A stretch of DNA of 64,000 bases from Curtobacterium flaccumfaciens (GCF_013359815.1 NZ_JABMCF010000035.1:248001-312000); one strand, 5' to 3'. Positions 7,352-16,141 are shown, numbered from the stretch's first letter. Notes: generated from the sequence alone by a model not told the origin. Numbers and translations are program-made.

Positions 7352-8674
7352 GTGTCCATTGCCGATCTGCCCCCGTTCGTCTCCGACTCTGCCGAGGTGG
7401 CCGAGCAGGCCGCCGCCCGCGCCGCCTTCAACGCCCCGCTCGCCGAGGTCGACCCCGAGATCGCCGCCGTCCTGCAGCAGGAGCTCGGCCGCCAGCGCGA
7501 CACCCTCGAGATGATCGCGTCCGAGAACTTCGTGCCGCGCGCCGTGCTCGAGTCGCAGGGCTCCGTGCTCACCAACAAGTACGCCGAGGGCTACCCGGGC
7601 AAGCGCTACTACGGCGGCTGCGAGTACGTCGACGTCGCCGAGCAGCTCGCCATCGACCGTGCCAAGGCGCTCTTCGGTGCCGAGTACGCGAACGTGCAGC
7701 CGCACTCCGGCGCGACGGCGAACGCGGCCGTCCTGCACGCCATCGCCTCGGCCGGCGACACCATCCTCGGCCTCGAGCTCGCGCACGGTGGTCACCTGAC
7801 CCACGGCATGAAGCTCAACTTCTCCGGCCGCATCTACAACGCCGTGGCGTACGGCGTCGACCCCGAGACGTTCGAGGTCGACTACGACGACATCCGCGCC
7901 AAGGCCATCGAGCACCAGCCGAAGGTCCTGATCGCCGGCTGGTCCGCCTACCCGCGCCAGCTCGACTTCGCGAAGTTCCGCGAGATCGCGGACGAGGTCG
8001 GCGCGAAGCTCTGGGTCGACATGGCGCACTTCGCCGGCCTCGTCGCCGCCGGGCTGCACCCGTCCCCGGTCCCGCACGCCCACGTCGTCTCGTCGACGGT
8101 CCACAAGACCCTCGGCGGCCCCCGCTCGGGCATCATCCTGTCGAATGACGAGACCCTGTTCAAGAAGCTGAACTCCGCGGTCTTCCCGGGCCAGCAGGGC
8201 GGCCCGCTCATGCACGTGATCGCCGCGAAGGCCACCGCGTTCCTGCTCGCCGGCACCCCGGAGTTCAAGGACCGTCAGGAGCGCACGATCCGCGGCGCCC
8301 AGGCCCTCGCCGCCCGTCTGACCGCCGACGACGCCAAGGCCGCGGGCATCGACGTGCTCACCGGCGGTACCGACGTGCACCTGGTGCTCGTCGACCTGCG
8401 CGCGTCCGAGGTCGACGGCAAGCAGGCCGAAGACCTGCTGCACGAGGTGGGCATCACCGTGAACCGCAACTCCGTGCCGTTCGACCCGCGCCCGCCGATG
8501 GTCACCTCGGGTGTCCGCATCGGCACCTCGGCGCTGGCGACCCGCGGCTTCGGCGACGCCGAGTTCACCGAGGTGGCCGACATCATCGCGCTGACCCTCA
8601 TGCCGAACCCGGACGTCGCAGCGCTCTCGGCCCGCGTGAAGGTCCTGACCGACGCGTTCCCGCTCTACGCGTGA
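7352..8674 (+). CDS. glyA: serine hydroxymethyltransferase
   Basis: PLP enzyme converting serine and THF to glycine and 5,10-methylene-THF. The 440-aa protein has the family start region [13 protein letters not shown], then [20 protein letters not shown] residues ([16 protein letters not shown]) and the PLP-binding lysine in [16 protein letters not shown] 7352 is preceded by GTAGGAG; longer in-frame starts would overlap the riboswitch and clpS. Its stop overlaps the folD start (GTGA), making a one-carbon operon. Confidence 0.97.
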   Translation: MSIADLPPFVSDSAEVAEQAAARAAFNAPLAEVDPEIAAVLQQELGRQRDTLEMIASENFVPRAVLESQGSVLTNKYAEGYPGKRYYGGCEYVDVAEQLAIDRAKALFGAEYANVQPHSGATANAAVLHAIASAGDTILGLELAHGGHLTHGMKLNFSGRIYNAVAYGVDPETFEVDYDDIRAKAIEHQPKVLIAGWSAYPRQLDFAKFREIADEVGAKLWVDMAHFAGLVAAGLHPSPVPHAHVVSSTVHKTLGGPRSGIILSNDETLFKKLNSAVFPGQQGGPLMHVIAAKATAFLLAGTPEFKDRQERTIRGAQALAARLTADDAKAAGIDVLTGGTDVHLVLVDLRASEVDGKQAEDLLHEVGITVNRNSVPFDPRPPMVTSGVRIGTSALATRGFGDAEFTEVADIIALTLMPNPDVAALSARVKVLTDAFPLYA

Positions 8675-9606
8675 GCGGTTCGGTCAGCGCGGCGCTCCCG
8701 CGCGAGCTCTGGGCCGGTGAAAGGAGTGCCGTCCGCATCGACGGCACGGCCCTCGCCGCCCGGACGCTCGACGAACTCCGGGGCCGGATCGACCGCCTGC
8801 ACGAGCACGGCATCCGTCCGGGTCTCGGCACGATCATGGTCGGCTCGAACCCCGGCTCGATGTCCTACGTCGCGGGCAAGCACCGCGACTCGGCGTCGAT
8901 CGGGCTCGACTCGCACCGCATCGACCTGCCCGAGACGGCGTCCGCTGCCGACATCCGGGCCGCGATCCTGCAGATGAACGACGATCCCCGGGTCACCGCG
9001 TTCATCGTGCAGCTCCCGCTGCCGCAGGGCATCGACCCGACGCCGATGCTCGAGCTGATGGACCCGTCGAAGGACGCCGACGGCCTGCACCCGACGAACC
9101 TCGGCGAGCTCGTGCTCGCCGTGCCCGGTGGTGCCGGCACGATCGACGCACCGCTGCCCTGCACGCCGCGGGGCATCGTCGCGATGCTCGACGCGTACGA
9201 GATCCCGATCCGCGGCGCACACGTCACGATCATCGGGCAGGGGCTGACCGTCGGACGGCCGCTCGGCCTGCTGCTCACGAGGCTCGAGGCGACCGCGACC
9301 CTGACGCACTCGCTGACCGCCGACGTCGCCGCGGAGTGCCGTCGCGCCGACATCGTCGTCGCCGCGGCCGGGGTCGCCGGGCTCGTCAAGCCGGACTGGG
9401 TCCAGCCCGGTGCCGCCGTCATCGACGTGGGGATCACCCGCGTGGTCAACGAGGAGACCGGCAAGGCGAAGCTGCACGGCGACGTCGACCCCGCGGTCGC
9501 GTCGGTCGCGGGCTTCCTGTCGCCCACCCCCGGTGGCGTCGGGCCGATGACCCGCGCGATGCTCATGAAGAACGTCGTCGAGGCTGCCGAGCGCCAGCTG
9601 TCGTAG
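8671..9606 (+). CDS. folD: methylenetetrahydrofolate dehydrogenase/cyclohydrolase
   Basis: FolD oxidises 5,10-methylene-THF to 5,10-methenyl-THF and hydrolyses it to 10-formyl-THF. Motifs seen: [13 protein letters not shown] with the catalytic lysine, [20 protein letters not shown], the NADP site [15 protein letters not shown], and [13 protein letters not shown]. The start GTG 8671 overlaps the glyA stop and has no clear ribosome site, so it is translationally coupled; this gives an N-terminus some 20 aa longer than typical. An AAAGGAG sequence at 8720 does not lead to an in-frame start. It shares ZTP riboswitch control with glyA. Confidence 0.95.
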   Translation: MSGSVSAALPRELWAGERSAVRIDGTALAARTLDELRGRIDRLHEHGIRPGLGTIMVGSNPGSMSYVAGKHRDSASIGLDSHRIDLPETASAADIRAAILQMNDDPRVTAFIVQLPLPQGIDPTPMLELMDPSKDADGLHPTNLGELVLAVPGGAGTIDAPLPCTPRGIVAMLDAYEIPIRGAHVTIIGQGLTVGRPLGLLLTRLEATATLTHSLTADVAAECRRADIVVAAAGVAGLVKPDWVQPGAAVIDVGITRVVNEETGKAKLHGDVDPAVASVAGFLSPTPGGVGPMTRAMLMKNVVEAAERQLS

Positions 9607-9631
9607 CGTGGCGGTCGCGTGGCGATGGTGT

Positions 9632-9674
9632 GCAGCAATGGTCGGGTGACGTCATCGCACCCGACCACTGCTGC
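9632..9674. repeat. inverted repeat, AATGGTCG family, copy 2
   Basis: GCAGCAATGGTCGGGTG (9632-9648) pairs with CACCCGACCACTGCTGC (9658-9674), one mismatch, followed by CTCACGAAG as in copy 1. The inner stem (GGGTG/CACCC) differs from the other copies yet still pairs. It lies downstream of folD. Confidence 0.7.
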
Positions 9675-9698
9675 TCACGAAGTGCACTCCGCCGGTGC

Positions 9699-9704
9699 TA
9701 CGGT
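9699..9704 (+). promoter_or_regulatory. -10 element, likely leaderless
   Basis: TACGGT ends exactly 6 bases before the ATG at 9711, so transcription should begin at or next to the start codon. Confidence 0.4.
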
Positions 9705-9710
9705 CGCGGC

Positions 9711-10160
9711 ATGGGGGATGAACGTCTGCAGACGACGCCGGTGATGCGAGCCCGGCCCGAGCCGTCGCAACTGACCAAGGACGCCCGGTGGCTGATCGTC
9801 ATCGTGGCGATCTGCGTGCTGTTCCAGGCTCCCGGGTCGACCTGGGCGACGACCTTCGTGCACGCCGGCCAAGAGTACACGTTCACGTCGGGCCCCTGGT
9901 CCGGATGGACGCTCGCGACGGTGGGGTTCGCGGTCGCCGGGTTCGTCGTCGCGATCGCCCGCCGAGGTGCAGCCCGGTTCGACGAGCACACCGTGATGGG
10001 CCTGACCCTGGCCGCCGTGCTCGGGACCACCGCCCTGGTGTGGTTGCTCATGCCGGCGCAGACCGCGTGGGTGGAGTGGGCCGTGGAGCACGGTCGGGCA
10101 CACCCGTTCGTGCTCGGGAACGTGGTGGAGTACGTCCGGTACGCGGACTACCTCGGCTGA
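9711..10160 (+). CDS. hypothetical membrane protein (149 aa)
   Basis: I do not recognise the family. The protein has a short charged N-terminus and three likely membrane helices: WLIVIVAICVLFQAPGSTW, LATVGFAVAGFVVAIA and MGLTLAAVLGTTALVWLLM. A hydrophilic insert (HAGQEYTFTSGPWSG) lies between helices 1 and 2 and a soluble tail follows. ATG 9711 is chosen because upstream sequence is the inverted repeat, and a -10 element ends 6 bases before it. No ribosome site is visible, consistent with a leaderless mRNA. Confidence 0.7.
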   Translation: MGDERLQTTPVMRARPEPSQLTKDARWLIVIVAICVLFQAPGSTWATTFVHAGQEYTFTSGPWSGWTLATVGFAVAGFVVAIARRGAARFDEHTVMGLTLAAVLGTTALVWLLMPAQTAWVEWAVEHGRAHPFVLGNVVEYVRYADYLG

Positions 10161-10209
10161 GTCGGCGGGGCGCGGCGGTCGGGGCTGTCGGGGTGCTGCC
10201 GTTCTTTCG

Positions 10210-10259
10210 CGCTGAGCGACAGTCCACGGGCTGATCGACGCGTGACCTGTCGCTGAGCG
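10210..10259. repeat. GAGCGACAG-family inverted repeat
   Basis: CGCTGAGCGACAG (10210-10222) and CTGTCGCTGAGCG (10247-10259) are near-perfect inverted arms around a 24-base spacer, in the gap between convergent genes. A related GAGCGACAG...CTGTCGCTC pair is at 50917-50959. The rest of the 148-base gap shows nothing else. Confidence 0.55.
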
Positions 10260-10308
10260 TGAAACGTCGAGCGGCCGAGCGGCCGAGCGACCGCGCCCGC
10301 CGCGCCGG

Positions 10309-11448
10309 TCAGTCGCGCCGAGCGCCCTGCGCGGCGTGCACCGTGAACACGGTCGGCTCGCGGAACCCGGCGTCGGCGAAGGCGGCGGTGACGGCGGCGG
10401 TGATCGCCCCGCGTGACTCCCGGTCGACCAGCGCGATCGCCGCACCGCCGAACCCACCACCGGTCATGCGCGCACCGACGGCACCGTGCTCGACGGCGGT
10501 CGCGACGGCCAGGTCGAGCTCCGGCACGGAGATCTCGAAGTCGTCGCGCATCGACTCGTGCGACGCGACGAGCAGGGAACCGATCGCCCGGGGACCCTGT
10601 TCGCGCAGCGTGCGGACGGTGTCGAGGACGCGCTGGTCCTCGGTCACGATGTGCCGTACGCGGCGGAAGGTCTCGTCGTCCAGGAGCTCCTGCGCACGAG
10701 GCAGGTCCTCGACGCTGACGTCACGCAGGGCCTCGACACCGAGCACCCGCGCACCCTGCTCGCACGAGGCCCGACGAGCCGCGTAGCCACCGGTCGCGTG
10801 GGCGTGCTCGACGCGTGTGTCGATCACCAGGACCTCGAGCCCGTTCGCCTCGAGCGCCAGGTCGACGACGGCGGTGTCGAGCGTGCGGCAGTCGAGGAAC
10901 ACGACGGCGTCCTGCTCGCCGAGCAGCGAGGCGGACTGGTCCATGATCCCGGTGGGGGCACCGACGGCGTGGTTCTCCGAGTACTGCCCGACCCGCGCCA
11001 GGGTCTTCCGGTCGAGGCCGAGTTCCCACAGGTCGTTGAAGGCCAGCGCGACACCGCACTCGATCGCCGCACTGGACGACAGGCCCGCACCGACGGGCAC
11101 GTCGGACTCGATGAAGACGTCGAACCCGGTCTTGTCGTCCAGATCGGCACCGGCCTGCTCGCGCAGGGCCCAGGCGATCCCGAAGACGTAGGCCGACCAA
11201 CCGTCCATGGCCTCGGGCGACAGGTCGTCGAGGGACAGCGCCATCGGCTCGCTCGAGGCGTCGAAGGCGGAGGCGACGCGGATCGTCCGGTCGTCACGCT
11301 GCGCGATGGAGGCGGTGGTGCGACGGTCGATCGCGAAGGGCAGCACGTAGCCGTCGTTGTAGTCGGTGTGCTCACCGATCAGGTTGACGCGACCCGGGGC
11401 GGAGTACCGCACCGTCGGCTCGTACCCGTAGACCTGCTGGAACGTCAT
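10309..11448 (-). CDS. galK: galactokinase
   Basis: GHMP kinase of 379 aa that phosphorylates galactose to galactose-1-phosphate (Leloir pathway). It has the galactokinase signature GRVNLIGEHTDYNDGYVLP near the N-terminus, the ATP loop VPVGAGLSSSAAIECG, and the C-terminal GHMP motif GARMTGGGFGGAAIAL. ATG 11448 overlaps the galT stop (ATGA), so translation is coupled. The upstream in-frame extension overlaps galT and is not real. Confidence 0.97.
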   Translation of the reverse strand: MTFQQVYGYEPTVRYSAPGRVNLIGEHTDYNDGYVLPFAIDRRTTASIAQRDDRTIRVASAFDASSEPMALSLDDLSPEAMDGWSAYVFGIAWALREQAGADLDDKTGFDVFIESDVPVGAGLSSSAAIECGVALAFNDLWELGLDRKTLARVGQYSENHAVGAPTGIMDQSASLLGEQDAVVFLDCRTLDTAVVDLALEANGLEVLVIDTRVEHAHATGGYAARRASCEQGARVLGVEALRDVSVEDLPRAQELLDDETFRRVRHIVTEDQRVLDTVRTLREQGPRAIGSLLVASHESMRDDFEISVPELDLAVATAVEHGAVGARMTGGGFGGAAIALVDRESRGAITAAVTAAFADAGFREPTVFTVHAAQGARRD

Positions 11449-12542
11449 GCGCGCTCGACTCCCTGTCGGATGAACTCGGCCGCCTTCTCGGGCACGAGGT
11501 CCCCGATCCAGGCGCCCATGGCGGCTTCGCTGCCGGCCAGGAACTTCAACTTGTCCGCCGCACGTCGCGGCGAGGTGATCTGCAGCATCAGCCGCACGGT
11601 GTCGCGGGCGGTGTGCACCGGCGCCTGGTGCCACGCGGCGATGTACGGCGTCGGATCGCCGTAGAGCGCGTCGAGCCCGCGGGTGAGCCGGAGGTGCATG
11701 TGGGCAAGCTCGTCCTTCTCGGCGTCGGTCAGGCCGGCGAAGTCGGGGACGTGGCGGTGCGGCAGCATGTGGATCTCGATGGGCCAACGCGCGGCGAACG
11801 GGACGAAGGCGGTGAAGTGCTCGCCAGCGAGGACGACCCGCTCGGACCCCCGCTCGTTCGCGAGGTGCTGCTCGAACAGGTCCGGGCCGAACCGTTCGAT
11901 GCTCGCGAGCAGGCGCTGGGTGCGCGGCGTGATGTACGGGTACGAGTAGATCTGCCCGTGCGGGTGGTGCAGCGTGACGCCGATCGCCTCGCCCCGGTTC
12001 TCGAAGGGGAACACCTGCTGGATGCCCGGCATCGCGGAGAGTGCGGCGGTGCGGTCGGCCCAGGCCTCGACGACGGTGCGGGCACGCGACTCGGAGATGG
12101 AGGCGAAGGACCCGGACGTCTCGGGCGAGAAGCACACGACCTCGCACCGGCCGACCGAGCGGAGCTGGCGGTTCAGGCCCACGTCGCTCAGGGACTCGAG
12201 CGACTCGGGGGCGTCGTCGGCTTCGAGCAGCGGGCCGAACGACGGCGAGCGGTTCTCGAACACGGCGACGTCGTAGCGGCTCGGGATCTCGGACGGGTTG
12301 GCCGGGCTCTGGGGCGCGAGCGGGTCCTGGTCGGCCGGCGGCAGGAACACCCGGTTCTGTCGGGACGCCGCGATCGACACCCACTCGCCCGTCAGGACGT
12401 CCTGCCGCATCCGCGCCGTCTCGGGCCGCGGGTCGAGCACGCGCTCGTCGATGCTGCGTTCTTGGGGCAGCGTCGAGTCGGCGTCGTCGAAGTAGAAGAG
12501 GTCGCGGCCGTCCGCGAGCTTCGTCACGCGCTTGGTGATCAC
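11445..12542 (-). CDS. galT: galactose-1-phosphate uridylyltransferase
   Basis: GalT exchanges UMP between UDP-glucose and galactose-1-phosphate. The 365-aa protein has the catalytic HPHGQIY segment (HHPHGQIYSYPYI) and the second HIT-like block WPIEIHMLPHRHVPDFAGL. The start is GTG 12542 (MITKRVTK). It is first in the galT-galK operon and divergent from the DeoR gene across 64 bases. Confidence 0.95.
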   Translation of the reverse strand: MITKRVTKLADGRDLFYFDDADSTLPQERSIDERVLDPRPETARMRQDVLTGEWVSIAASRQNRVFLPPADQDPLAPQSPANPSEIPSRYDVAVFENRSPSFGPLLEADDAPESLESLSDVGLNRQLRSVGRCEVVCFSPETSGSFASISESRARTVVEAWADRTAALSAMPGIQQVFPFENRGEAIGVTLHHPHGQIYSYPYITPRTQRLLASIERFGPDLFEQHLANERGSERVVLAGEHFTAFVPFAARWPIEIHMLPHRHVPDFAGLTDAEKDELAHMHLRLTRGLDALYGDPTPYIAAWHQAPVHTARDTVRLMLQITSPRRAADKLKFLAGSEAAMGAWIGDLVPEKAAEFIRQGVERA

Positions 12543-12572
12543 CGGAACAGCCTAGCGCCCATCCGAAGCGTT

Positions 12573-12598
12573 GCGAAAGACATCGGAAGCAAGCGAAA
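12573..12598. promoter_or_regulatory. candidate DeoR operator
   Basis: GCGAAA occurs at 12573-12578 and again at 12593-12598, a 20-base direct repeat in the 64-base divergent promoter of galT and deoR. CGAAA-type direct repeats are typical of DeoR-family sugar regulators. Confidence 0.5.
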
Positions 12599-12606
12599 CT
12601 GTGCAC

Positions 12607-13461
12607 ATGACGGACGCCGACCTCTCCTTCCTCGCCGGCGCGCTGCCCGCGCCCCTCCGGCAGGACCGCATCGTCGCGATCGTCGACGGCGCCCCCGGCA
12701 TGGTCCGGACGGCCGCGTTGGCCGCGTCCCTCGGCACCAGCGAGGTGACGGTCCGCCAGGACCTTGCCGTCCTCGACCAGGAGGCCCGGATCCGGCGGGT
12801 GCACGGAGGCGCGGTCCGCCTCGGGGCCGGGTCCACCGAGCGCCCCTTCGAGGAGACCGCCGTCGAGCACCAGGTGGCCAAGGCCGCCATCGGCCGTGCG
12901 GCCGCTGCGCTGGTCCGCCCGGGGGAGTGCGTCGTCCTCGACGTCGGCACCACGCCGGCCGCCGTCGCCGAGGCCCTCGTGGCGCGCACCGAGCTCACCG
13001 GCGTCACGGTCGTCACGAACTCCCTCACCACGGCGCTCGCGCTCGAGCGTGCTGTCCCGCGCTTCACCGTGATCGTCACCGGAGGCACTCTCCGGCCCCT
13101 GCAGCACTCGCTCGTCGCCCCCTTCAACGGGGCGGTCCTGCCGATGATCGCCGCGGACCTCGTGTTCCTCGGCGGGACCGGACTCGACGTCGACCACGGT
13201 CTGACGAACGTGAACCTGCCCGAGACCGAGGCCAAGCGGATGCTCGCGGCGACGGCCCAGCGTACGGTCGTGGTCGCGGACGGTTCGAAGTTCGGCCGGG
13301 CCCACATCGGGGTCGTCCGCGCGCTCGAGGACATCGACGTCGTCGTCACCGCCGAGGCCGACGCCGCCGCGGTCGCCACGATCCGGGCGGCCGGGACCCA
13401 GGTGATCGTCGCCGACGGCGAGCAGCACACCGAACCAGCCGGAAGGAAGAACACCCCATGA
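12607..13461 (+). CDS. DeoR-family sugar regulator
   Basis: Protein of 284 aa with an N-terminal DeoR helix-turn-helix (VRTAALAASLGTSEVTVRQDLAVLDQEARIRRVHGGAV). A DeoRC sensor domain follows (VLDVGTTPAAVAEAL, VVTNSLTTALAL, FLGGTGLDVDHGLTN), which binds a phosphosugar. I prefer ATG 12607; an in-frame TTG at 12571 would place the operator inside the gene. It is divergent from galT-galK and overlaps aldose epimerase by 4 bases, so it most likely represses the galactose genes. Confidence 0.92.
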   Translation: MTDADLSFLAGALPAPLRQDRIVAIVDGAPGMVRTAALAASLGTSEVTVRQDLAVLDQEARIRRVHGGAVRLGAGSTERPFEETAVEHQVAKAAIGRAAAALVRPGECVVLDVGTTPAAVAEALVARTELTGVTVVTNSLTTALALERAVPRFTVIVTGGTLRPLQHSLVAPFNGAVLPMIAADLVFLGGTGLDVDHGLTNVNLPETEAKRMLAATAQRTVVVADGSKFGRAHIGVVRALEDIDVVVTAEADAAAVATIRAAGTQVIVADGEQHTEPAGRKNTP

Positions 13462-14390
13462 CCGCAGCACCCACGGGTGGCCAGTACCGCCTCCACCACG
13501 CCGGACCCGACGGGGTCGTCGAAGCCGTGGTCACCGAGGTCGCCGCGGGCATCCGCGAACTCCGCGTCGCCGGCTTCGACATCACCGAGCCGTTCCCCGT
13601 GACCGAGCAGCCGCCGGGGGCGAACGGCATCGTCCTGGCGCCCTGGCCGAACCGCGTGGCCGGTGGTGTGTGGGAGCTCGACGGGAAGCGGCAGCAGCTC
13701 GACGTCTCGGAGCCCAAGTACGGGAACGCGTCGCACGGACTGCTCCGGTTCGCCCCGTACCGGGTGGTGTCGCAGACCGAGACGTCGATCCAGCAGGAAG
13801 CGACGATCCACCCGCAGCACGGGTGGCCCTTCACCCTCGAGACGCGCGTGCTGCACGAACTCGTCGACGACGGCATCCGTGTCACGCACGAGGTCACGAA
13901 CCGCTCGGGCGTCCGCACACCCTTCGCCGTCGGCGCGCACCCGTACCTGCGTGCCGGTGACACCCCCGCCGACGACCTGGTCGTCACGCTCGACGCCGCG
14001 ACCGCCTTCACCGTCGACGAGCAGAAGGTCCCGAACGGTTCGGGGCCGGTCGAGGGCACGCCGTACGACCTGCGCCAGGGGCGACGTGCCGGGGACTCGG
14101 ACCTCGACACCGCCTACACGGACGTCACCCCTGACGCCGACGGGATCCGCCGCACGACGATGCACGGCCCCGAGGGCGACGGTGTGGAGCTCTGGCAGGA
14201 CGCCTCGTTCCCCTACGTGCAGGTCTTCACCTCGCGCGAGTACCCGCGGGGCGACGGGAAGGGCCTCGCCGTCGCGGTCGAACCGATGACGGCGCCCGCG
14301 AACGCCCTGAACTCGGGCGAGGGCCTGCGCTGGCTCGAGCCGGACGAGACCTGGACCGGTTCGTGGGGGATCCGTCGCGTCTGGTCCTGA
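13458..14390 (+). CDS. galM: aldose 1-epimerase
   Basis: Mutarotase of 310 aa that interconverts alpha and beta anomers of galactose or glucose before GalK. It has the substrate arginine in LAPWPNRVAGGVW, the catalytic histidine in NASHGLLRFAPY and the second histidine in AVGAHPYLRAGD. The C-terminal glutamate region is VAVEPMTAPANALNSG. ATG 13458 overlaps the deoR stop and follows GGAAGGAAG, so deoR-galM is one operon. The symbol is by role; the sequence is the YihR/GalM-like subgroup. Confidence 0.9.
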   Translation: MTAAPTGGQYRLHHAGPDGVVEAVVTEVAAGIRELRVAGFDITEPFPVTEQPPGANGIVLAPWPNRVAGGVWELDGKRQQLDVSEPKYGNASHGLLRFAPYRVVSQTETSIQQEATIHPQHGWPFTLETRVLHELVDDGIRVTHEVTNRSGVRTPFAVGAHPYLRAGDTPADDLVVTLDAATAFTVDEQKVPNGSGPVEGTPYDLRQGRRAGDSDLDTAYTDVTPDADGIRRTTMHGPEGDGVELWQDASFPYVQVFTSREYPRGDGKGLAVAVEPMTAPANALNSGEGLRWLEPDETWTGSWGIRRVWS

Positions 14391-14422
14391 GGACTCCGGT
14401 CGGCGTGCACCGCCGACACGAG

Positions 14423-14454
14423 GAAGGCCCCGCCGGGTGTCCGGCGGGGCCTTC
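14423..14454. terminator. intrinsic terminator (bidirectional)
   Basis: A perfect 14-bp stem, GAAGGCCCCGCCGG (14423-14436) and CCGGCGGGGCCTTC (14441-14454), with a GTGT loop lies between galM and the convergent gene at 14479. Confidence 0.85.
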
Positions 14455-14478
14455 TGTGTTCGTGTCGGACGCCGGGCG

Positions 14479-14799
14479 TCAGCCGCGGCGCATCCGGAGT
14501 GCCTCGACCGCGAGGGACTCGGTCGCGTACCGGCCGACCTCGTGCGCCCACGCCGGGTCGTCGCCACGGAGCGCGATGAAGTCCTTGCGCTGCCGGCAGA
14601 CGTAGCCGAGCACGGCGGTGGCCGTCGCGACCTCGATGAAGTCCTTGCGGATGTGGCGGGTCGTGACCTGTGCGTTGCGGCGGAGCGTGTCGAGCAGGAG
14701 CTCGTTGCTCATCGTCGTGTTCGTCGCTGCTGCGAGCTCGACGATGCGGCGCGCGTCACCGGTGGTGCTGGTCTGCGTGGCTTCGATGGGCTCGATCAC
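14479..14799 (-). CDS. hypothetical protein (106 aa)
   Basis: Small soluble, mostly helical protein (MIEPIEATQTSTTGDARRI...). No family recognised and no membrane segment. It contains a long helix RIVELAAATNTTMSNELLLDTL and a basic stretch TTRHIRKDFIE. Codon use fits the genome. A GGATCCG palindrome lies in its promoter region. It is converging on galM with a terminator between. Confidence 0.7.
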   Translation of the reverse strand: MIEPIEATQTSTTGDARRIVELAAATNTTMSNELLLDTLRRNAQVTTRHIRKDFIEVATATAVLGYVCRQRKDFIALRGDDPAWAHEVGRYATESLAVEALRMRRG

Positions 14800-14836
14800 G
14801 GTGTACCCCGTTCGTTCGTGGTGGTGCTGTGCTGCA

Positions 14837-14855
14837 GGATCCGGTGATCGGATCC
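14837..14855. promoter_or_regulatory. palindrome upstream of 106-aa gene
   Basis: GGATCCG (14837-14843) and CGGATCC (14849-14855) form a perfect palindrome with a GTGAT spacer, about 40 bases upstream of the start at 14799. It could be an operator. The remaining sequence up to 14975 shows nothing clear. Confidence 0.4.
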
Positions 14856-14975
14856 GGGAATGACACTATCGGCGGCAGCCCAACAATCCGCTGAGGGCGG
14901 GCTGTGGTGGGCAGGGGATCTCCCATGAGCCGGCTGGGGACGGGTTGTACCCCGTTCAGGAGCAGATGGCGTCGC

Positions 14976-15812
14976 TCAGACGCAGCGGGCGCTGCCGACG
15001 GGTGCGCCGAGGGCGTCGAGGGACTCGCTGACGCGGTCCGCCAGGTACTGGTAGCCGGCGTCGTTCGGGTGGCCGCCGTCGACGGCGGAGTACCCCGGGC
15101 TGTTGCTCGACGTGAACCACCTGCCGGCGAGGGCGTCGATGTGCGGGACACCGGCGGCGGCGGCACCCGCGGAGACCGATGCGGCGACACCGACGGTCGA
15201 GTTCGCCCAGGGGAGCGGTGCTGACGGGCCGAGCGCGACGACGACGGCGTCCGGCCAGGTCTGCTGCGCCGTGCGGAGGGTCCGCTCCACCGTGGCGCGG
15301 AGGGTGTCCGAGTCGACGAGCCAATCGTTCTGGCTTCCCTGCACGATCACGAGCTGGGGGTCGAACGCAGCGTGCCGCTCGAGGCGTGGCCCGTACGTGT
15401 AGTGCGACGAGCCGGTCCGACCGGTGTCGACGTAGCCCGTGCCCGGGTACCCGTCGATCTTGGCCGTCCACCCACGGTCCTCGCTGAGGTCCTGCGCCCA
15501 ACCGCGGAGTCCGCTGGCCGAGCCCCGACCCGAGGTGTACGAGTCACCCACGATCAGGACGCGTGACCCGGGCTCGATCGCCGCGGCGACGCGATCTGCC
15601 GAGACGCCGGGGGCAGCGACGGCCGAGGCGGAGGTCGACGAGGACACCGGCTGGCAGGCACTCGAGACGCTCGGCAGGATCAGCAGGAGTCCGGAGACCC
15701 CGAGTGCCATCGCGCCGAGGGCGAGTGCCGGCACCAGCTTCCGGCGGCGTCGGCGCATCGTCGCCGGGCCGGTGGGGGTGCCCGGCCGCTCGCGCTGCGA
15801 TCGTCGGCCCAT
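14976..15812 (-). CDS. secreted SGNH/GDSL hydrolase
   Basis: About 278 aa. A polybasic N-terminus (RRRRRK) precedes a hydrophobic helix (LVPALALGAMALGVSGLLL), so it is exported or membrane-anchored. The SGNH blocks follow: block I VLIVGDSYTSGRGS with the nucleophile serine, block III GSQNDW, and block V DGGHPNDAGYQYLADRV with the catalytic Asp/His. The family comprises extracytoplasmic lipases, esterases or acetyl-esterases; the substrate is unknown. The start could be ATG 15821, 15812 or 15758; all keep the signal. It lies just downstream of tRNA-Lys. Confidence 0.87.
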   Translation of the reverse strand: MGRRSQRERPGTPTGPATMRRRRRKLVPALALGAMALGVSGLLLILPSVSSACQPVSSSTSASAVAAPGVSADRVAAAIEPGSRVLIVGDSYTSGRGSASGLRGWAQDLSEDRGWTAKIDGYPGTGYVDTGRTGSSHYTYGPRLERHAAFDPQLVIVQGSQNDWLVDSDTLRATVERTLRTAQQTWPDAVVVALGPSAPLPWANSTVGVAASVSAGAAAAGVPHIDALAGRWFTSSNSPGYSAVDGGHPNDAGYQYLADRVSESLDALGAPVGSARCV

Positions 15813-15853
15813 CCGTCGCATTCTAGACAAGAGTGCGGAGCGAGACTGGGAGG

Positions 15854-15926
15854 TGGGCCCCGTGGGGCTCGAACCCACGACCCTCGGATTAAAAGTCCGG
15901 TGCTCTACCAACTGAGCTAGAGGCCC
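15854..15926 (-). tRNA. tRNA-Lys (TTT)
   Basis: A 73-base cloverleaf reads on the minus strand from GGGCCTCTAGCTCAGTTGG (acceptor and D arm) to GGTTCGAGCC and GGGGCCC plus discriminator A. The anticodon loop ACTTTTAAT gives anticodon TTT (lysine). CCA is not encoded. Confidence 0.97.
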
Positions 15927-15956
15927 TCACCCGCAAGGCTAGCGGGTGAGGGCCTC
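15920..15956 (-). terminator. hairpin before tRNA-Lys
   Basis: A perfect 15-bp stem, GAGGCCCTCACCCGC (15920-15934) and GCGGGTGAGGGCCTC (15942-15956), with a 7-base loop. It would terminate the small hydrophobic gene upstream on the minus strand, but its inner arm includes the 5' acceptor strand of tRNA-Lys. Confidence 0.6.
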
Positions 15957-15979
15957 CGGGACGGAACCGTCTGACCGGG

Positions 15980-16141
15980 TCAGCCCCGGCGTCCGGTGAG
16001 CGTCCGCAGCAGCCACGCGATGACCGCGATGATCAGCAGCACGATGCCGACCCAGAGCAGGAACTTGAGGCTCGCAGCGAAACCGCCGACGAACAGCAGG
16101 ATGACTGCGATCACAGCCAGGATGATGAGCAGGGCGTTCAT
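15980..16141 (-). CDS. small hydrophobic membrane protein (53 aa)
   Basis: Translating the minus strand from ATG 16141 gives 53 aa: MNALLIILAVIAVILLFVGG, a short SLK turn, then FLLWVGIVLLIIAVIAWLLR and a basic tail TLTGRRG. That is two membrane helices with a hairpin topology, like the small 'hydrophobic protein' family of actinobacteria, often stress-induced. GGAGAGGA precedes the start by 6 bases. It is upstream of tRNA-Lys on the same strand. Confidence 0.8.
   Translation of the reverse strand: MNALLIILAVIAVILLFVGGFAASLKFLLWVGIVLLIIAVIAWLLRTLTGRRG

Noticed and set aside
8717..8977. A start with AAAGGAG just upstream of folD
   Set aside because: It opens a different frame from folD; the folD frame itself has no start there.
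10309..13470. A 1053-aa open frame on the minus strand spanning galK, galT and the DeoR gene
   Set aside because: Only its C-terminal part (galK, from 11448) has a family match; the rest is Arg/Pro/Gly-rich antisense of galT and DeoR, a normal effect of high GC.
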